Assembly (NCBI GenBank): GCA_019232985.1
Contig: JAFAMW010000032.1
Coordinates: 1 to 9,473, forward strand
DNA: 9,473 nucleotides
Source: Roseateles sp.
GTDB lineage: Bacteria > Pseudomonadota > Gammaproteobacteria > Burkholderiales > Burkholderiaceae
Reading direction: 5' to 3'
Positions 8,301-9,473 of the stretch are shown in pieces. A model generated the notes under the pieces. That model made no database searches and was not told the DNA's origin. It saw only the letters and a list, made by a program, of their open reading frames with translations. Each line of letters opens with the position of its first letter. Position 1 is the first letter of the stretch. The position numbers and the translations under genes were made by a program.

Positions 8301-8788
8301 GGCAACTCGCGCGTCACGCCCGTCTGCGGGTCGACCAGATAGAGCTGGGTGCCCGGCTGGCCGCTGCGCGACGGTGCCGTGTAGACGATCTCGCCGTCGG
8401 CCGCGAAACCCCAGACGCGCACGCCGCGGCCGGCCCAGGACAGGCGCTTGGGCACGCCGCCGCCGAGCGGCATCGCGTAGACGTCGCCGAAGGCCGGCCC
8501 CTTCGCGCCGTCGTACTGGCCGACGAACGCCAGCGTGCGGCCGTCGGGCGAGATCGCCGGGCTCGTCTCGAGGCCCGCGTGGGCGGTCAGCTGGCGGGCC
8601 TGGCCGCCAGCGACGCCGACGCTCCAGAGGTCGCCTTCGGCCACGAAGACGAGGTCGGCGCCGTGCACGGCCGGCATGCGGTAATAGCCGACGACGCCGT
8701 CGGCGGCCTGGCCCGCGACGCCGCTGCAGGCGAGCGTCGCGGCGAGCGCGAGGTGGGTGATGCGGGCGAGGCGGCGGGCGAGGCGCAT
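5384..8788 (-). CDS. Exported tricorn-like S41 serine protease with beta-propeller and PDZ domains
   Basis: Large peptidase predicted to act in the periplasm or outside the cell. In order: a signal peptide (basic MRLARRLAR, hydrophobic core to about residue 20, probable cleavage after GQA near 28); beta-propeller repeats from about 34 to 700, with at least nine SPDGR/SADGR-type turns as in TolB- and tricorn-type propellers; an Ala-rich, then Asp/Lys-rich linker at about 563-608; a tricorn C1-like helical region (about 730-800, with DYFFDAQMRGVDWQAVRRKY); a PDZ domain (about 840-890, RAGDVITSINGR); and the S41 core (about 930-1085). The core shows LIIDVRSNNGG (968-region oxyanion/substrate loop), NEETYSDGE with the likely nucleophile Ser1021, and IIEGVGVTPD with Glu1079. 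His794 in EVGILHSQI matches the tricorn catalytic histidine position. Length is close to that of archaeal tricorn, which, however, is cytosolic. The start ATG at 8788 gives the signal peptide directly; AGAGAAG about 10 bases upstream may be its ribosome binding site. Substrate unknown. Confidence 0.92.
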   Translation of the reverse strand: MRLARRLARITHLALAATLACSGVAGQAADGVVGYYRMPAVHGADLVFVAEGDLWSVGVAGGQARQLTAHAGLETSPAISPDGRTLAFVGQYDGAKGPAFGDVYAMPLGGGVPKRLSWAGRGVRVWGFAADGEIVYTAPSRSGQPGTQLYLVDPQTGVTRELPVDQASDGALSADGRWLYFTRHGLRGDNARHYRGGAIARLWALDLQASTEAQPLIPEGNNDRRPMPYRTAAGEDRVAFLSDRGGDCNLWSVKADGSDLRQLTHHRGWDIRDAASDGQRIAYTLGADVHLLELASGNEAPVAITLGGDFDQQRERFIARPQDFLGPVALAPDGQRVLLNVRGHLATQGTGAWRRAELPQPPDGRCRDGAFSADGRSVFAMCDFSGEVEVWKFAANGLGKPEQITSDAQILRTALAPSPDGRWLAHTDKNGHLYLTELRTRETRRVDTGGLLHEDPELRWSPDSKALAFARDGRVGERAQLALYLLGENRMIALNSERYDNAAPAFSPDGHWLYFLSDREFQTTAVGGPWGDRNMGPDFPRRTKIYALALQQGLRWPFAAPDELAAASAAAGKPAAPRPAASAAAADAKDAKADDTDDKKKTAATLAAGVRAPTIVETGLASRLYEVPLPAGDYSALSTDGKRLWWLESSGRPGAKPQLDTLAIDNQGGRPEAISGEIDQYALSADTKKLLIARGQGTPEILVVDAGARLPGDLEHARVRWSDWQVATEPRAEWRQMFNDAWRLHRDYFFDAQMRGVDWQAVRRKYEPLAARVTDRAELGDLMGQMSSEVGILHSQIGLPDLRSGEPGPAQAALGARFTKQAEGWRLEHVYATDPERPDTAAPLAAPGLDFRAGDVITSINGRATREVADLAELLQGQAGHQVLVEYRRDGAAKPRQAIVTPVDAGRDAALRYGDWVAERARRVDAAGQGRLGYIHLNAMGPEDVDEFAREFYAQIDRDGLIIDVRSNNGGNVDSWMLGTLLRRAWMFWQPRSPEGAPPAPNMQQVFRGRLVILVNEETYSDGETFSEGFKRLGLGTVIGKRTSGAGVWLSDGNLLVDKGHARAAEYAQLTPAGEQIIEGVGVTPDLVVENPPRATFAGQDAQLDAGIHELERLIAAQPPLPLPTPRPYPRQQP

Positions 8789-8826
8789 GGTCGGGGGTCT
8801 TCTCTTGGCGCGGATGCGGACGCGCG

Positions 8827-8852
8827 ATTGTGCGTCGGCGCCGGCAGGCGCC
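8827..8852 (-). other. Intergenic region between the nucleotidase and S41 protease genes: hairpin and -10-like box
   Basis: In the 92-base gap, GGCGCC at 8837-8842 and again at 8847-8852 (self-complementary) form a 6-bp stem with a four-base loop, about 28 bases after the nucleotidase stop. With no T tract, terminator function is uncertain. Just downstream on the minus strand, CACAAT (8832-8827) resembles a -10 box about 38 bases before the protease ATG, without a good -35. So the protease may have its own promoter or be read through from the nucleotidase gene. Confidence 0.3.
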
Positions 8853-8880
8853 CCCCGTGCGATTCGTCAGTCAGGAATCT

Positions 8881-9473
8881 TTACGAATCCGCGCGGGGCG
8901 GGTTCGCGATGCCGCTCGCGACATGGCCGGCCGGCACATGGCGGCTCGCGCTCGCGATATGGCCGAACTGGTCGTCGAAGAAGAAGTCGGGCTCGAACTC
9001 GCGCAGGAACTCGCCTTTGGGCAGGCCGCCAAGGAACAGCGCTTCGTCGACGGTGATCTGCCAATCCATCAAGGTTCGGATGGCGCGTTCATGCGCCGGG
9101 GCGCTGCGGGCGGTGACCAGCGCCGTGCGGATCTGCATGTCGCAGGCCTCTTGCGCCTGCAGGCGCTGCAGTGCTTCCAGCACCGTCTTGAAGGGCCCGG
9201 GCTGCAGCGGTGTCAGCGCCTGTGCGCTCTCGTGCGCCTGGAACGCGGCCAGGCCTTCGCGCTGGAAGATCCGTTCGGCCTCGTCGGAGAACAGCACGGC
9301 GTCGCCGTCGAACGCGATGCGCACCTCGTGCGGATGCGCGTCGGAGGCGCGCGCCGCATGCGGGTACACGCGCGCCGCGGGCACGCCGGCGTCGAGCGCG
9401 GAGCGCACGTCCTCGTCGTTGGCCGACAGGAACAGGTGCGCGCCCAGCGGACGGAGGTAGCGCCACGGGCTGC
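8881..9473 (-). CDS. Cytosolic-type 5'-nucleotidase (HAD fold), 5' end missing
   Basis: Predicted to remove phosphate from nucleoside 5'-monophosphates in the cytoplasm, by similarity to the family that includes animal cytosolic 5'-nucleotidase I (the bacterial '5'-nucleotidase' family). The final 196 codons before the TAA at 8881 are in the window, and the frame is open through the right edge, so the N-terminal part is missing. Seen: PLGAHLFLSANDEDV near the edge, FDGDAVLFSDEAE with the DxD pair of HAD motif I encoded at 9309-9301, VTARSAPAHERAIRTL (motif II region), and LGGLPKGEFLREFEPDFFFDDQ, with the lysine and the Asp-Asp of the later HAD motifs (Asp pair at 8976-8971). A GTG inside the frame at 9408 could be taken as a start, but the conserved block continues upstream of it, so it is internal. 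It lies 92 bases before the S41 protease gene on the same strand. The true substrate cannot be told. Confidence 0.88.
   Translation of the reverse strand, partial: SPWRYLRPLGAHLFLSANDEDVRSALDAGVPAARVYPHAARASDAHPHEVRIAFDGDAVLFSDEAERIFQREGLAAFQAHESAQALTPLQPGPFKTVLEALQRLQAQEACDMQIRTALVTARSAPAHERAIRTLMDWQITVDEALFLGGLPKGEFLREFEPDFFFDDQFGHIASASRHVPAGHVASGIANPPRADS

Noticed and set aside
8723..8734. Possible lipoprotein cysteine (Cys21, TLAC) in the S41 protease signal peptide
   Set aside because: The residues before the cysteine do not fit the lipobox well (Thr at -3, Leu at -2), and a normal cleavage site after GQA follows shortly.
5462..9460. A 1332-residue open frame on the plus strand opposite the S41 protease and nucleotidase genes
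   Set aside because: Its translation is Arg/Ala/Gly/Val-rich with no domain or motif, and it lies opposite two genes with clear catalytic motifs. It is a by-product of high GC, in which stop codons are rare in the antisense frame.
1..9473. tRNA genes, CRISPR arrays, insertion sequences, toxin-antitoxin or phage defence modules
   Set aside because: No array of repeats, cloverleaf, transposase-like frame or defence-type gene could be recognised; the gaps are short and accounted for by terminators and promoter regions.

Overview
The window is a high-GC (roughly 70% by eye) stretch of bacterial chromosome, most probably from a betaproteobacterium of the order Burkholderiales. This rests on the gene order rplM-rpsI-erpA, then anmK and an M23 peptidase on the opposite strand, divergent from a type 2 tyrS. 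From general knowledge, this arrangement is common in Burkholderia, Ralstonia and comamonad-like genomes. The genus cannot be fixed from the sequence alone. Eight protein genes fill almost all of the window, and no intergenic gap exceeds about 180 bases.

Layout: (1) 2-832, plus strand: the ribosomal protein operon rplM-rpsI, closed by a strong intrinsic terminator at 850-878. (2) 977-1351, plus strand: erpA, an Fe-S cluster carrier, with its own likely promoter and a UUCG-loop terminator. (3) 3923 down to 1418, minus strand: a two-gene unit of a membrane-anchored M23 peptidoglycan endopeptidase followed 13 bases later by anmK (anhydro-N-acetylmuramic acid kinase). One gene would cut cell wall and the other recycles a wall-derived sugar. 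(4) 3924-4104: the divergent control region shared by the M23 gene and tyrS, with an AT-rich patch, an inverted repeat and a leader hairpin. (5) 4105-5358, plus strand: tyrS, tyrosyl-tRNA synthetase of the KMSKS-containing type 2. (6) 8788 down to 5384, minus strand: a 1134-residue exported protease with the tricorn plan (beta-propeller repeats, C1 region, PDZ, S41 serine protease core), convergent with tyrS across a 25-base gap. (7) 9473 down to 8881, minus strand: the 3'-terminal part of a cytosolic-type 5'-nucleotidase of the HAD fold, cut by the window edge.

Most of the window is conserved housekeeping sequence. The least ordinary element is the exported tricorn-like protease, which sits where I would expect the dtd gene in related genomes. 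I found no mobile element, CRISPR array, tRNA or rRNA gene, and no convincing sign of an undescribed multi-gene system. The very long open frames on the strand opposite the real genes are by-products of the extreme GC bias.
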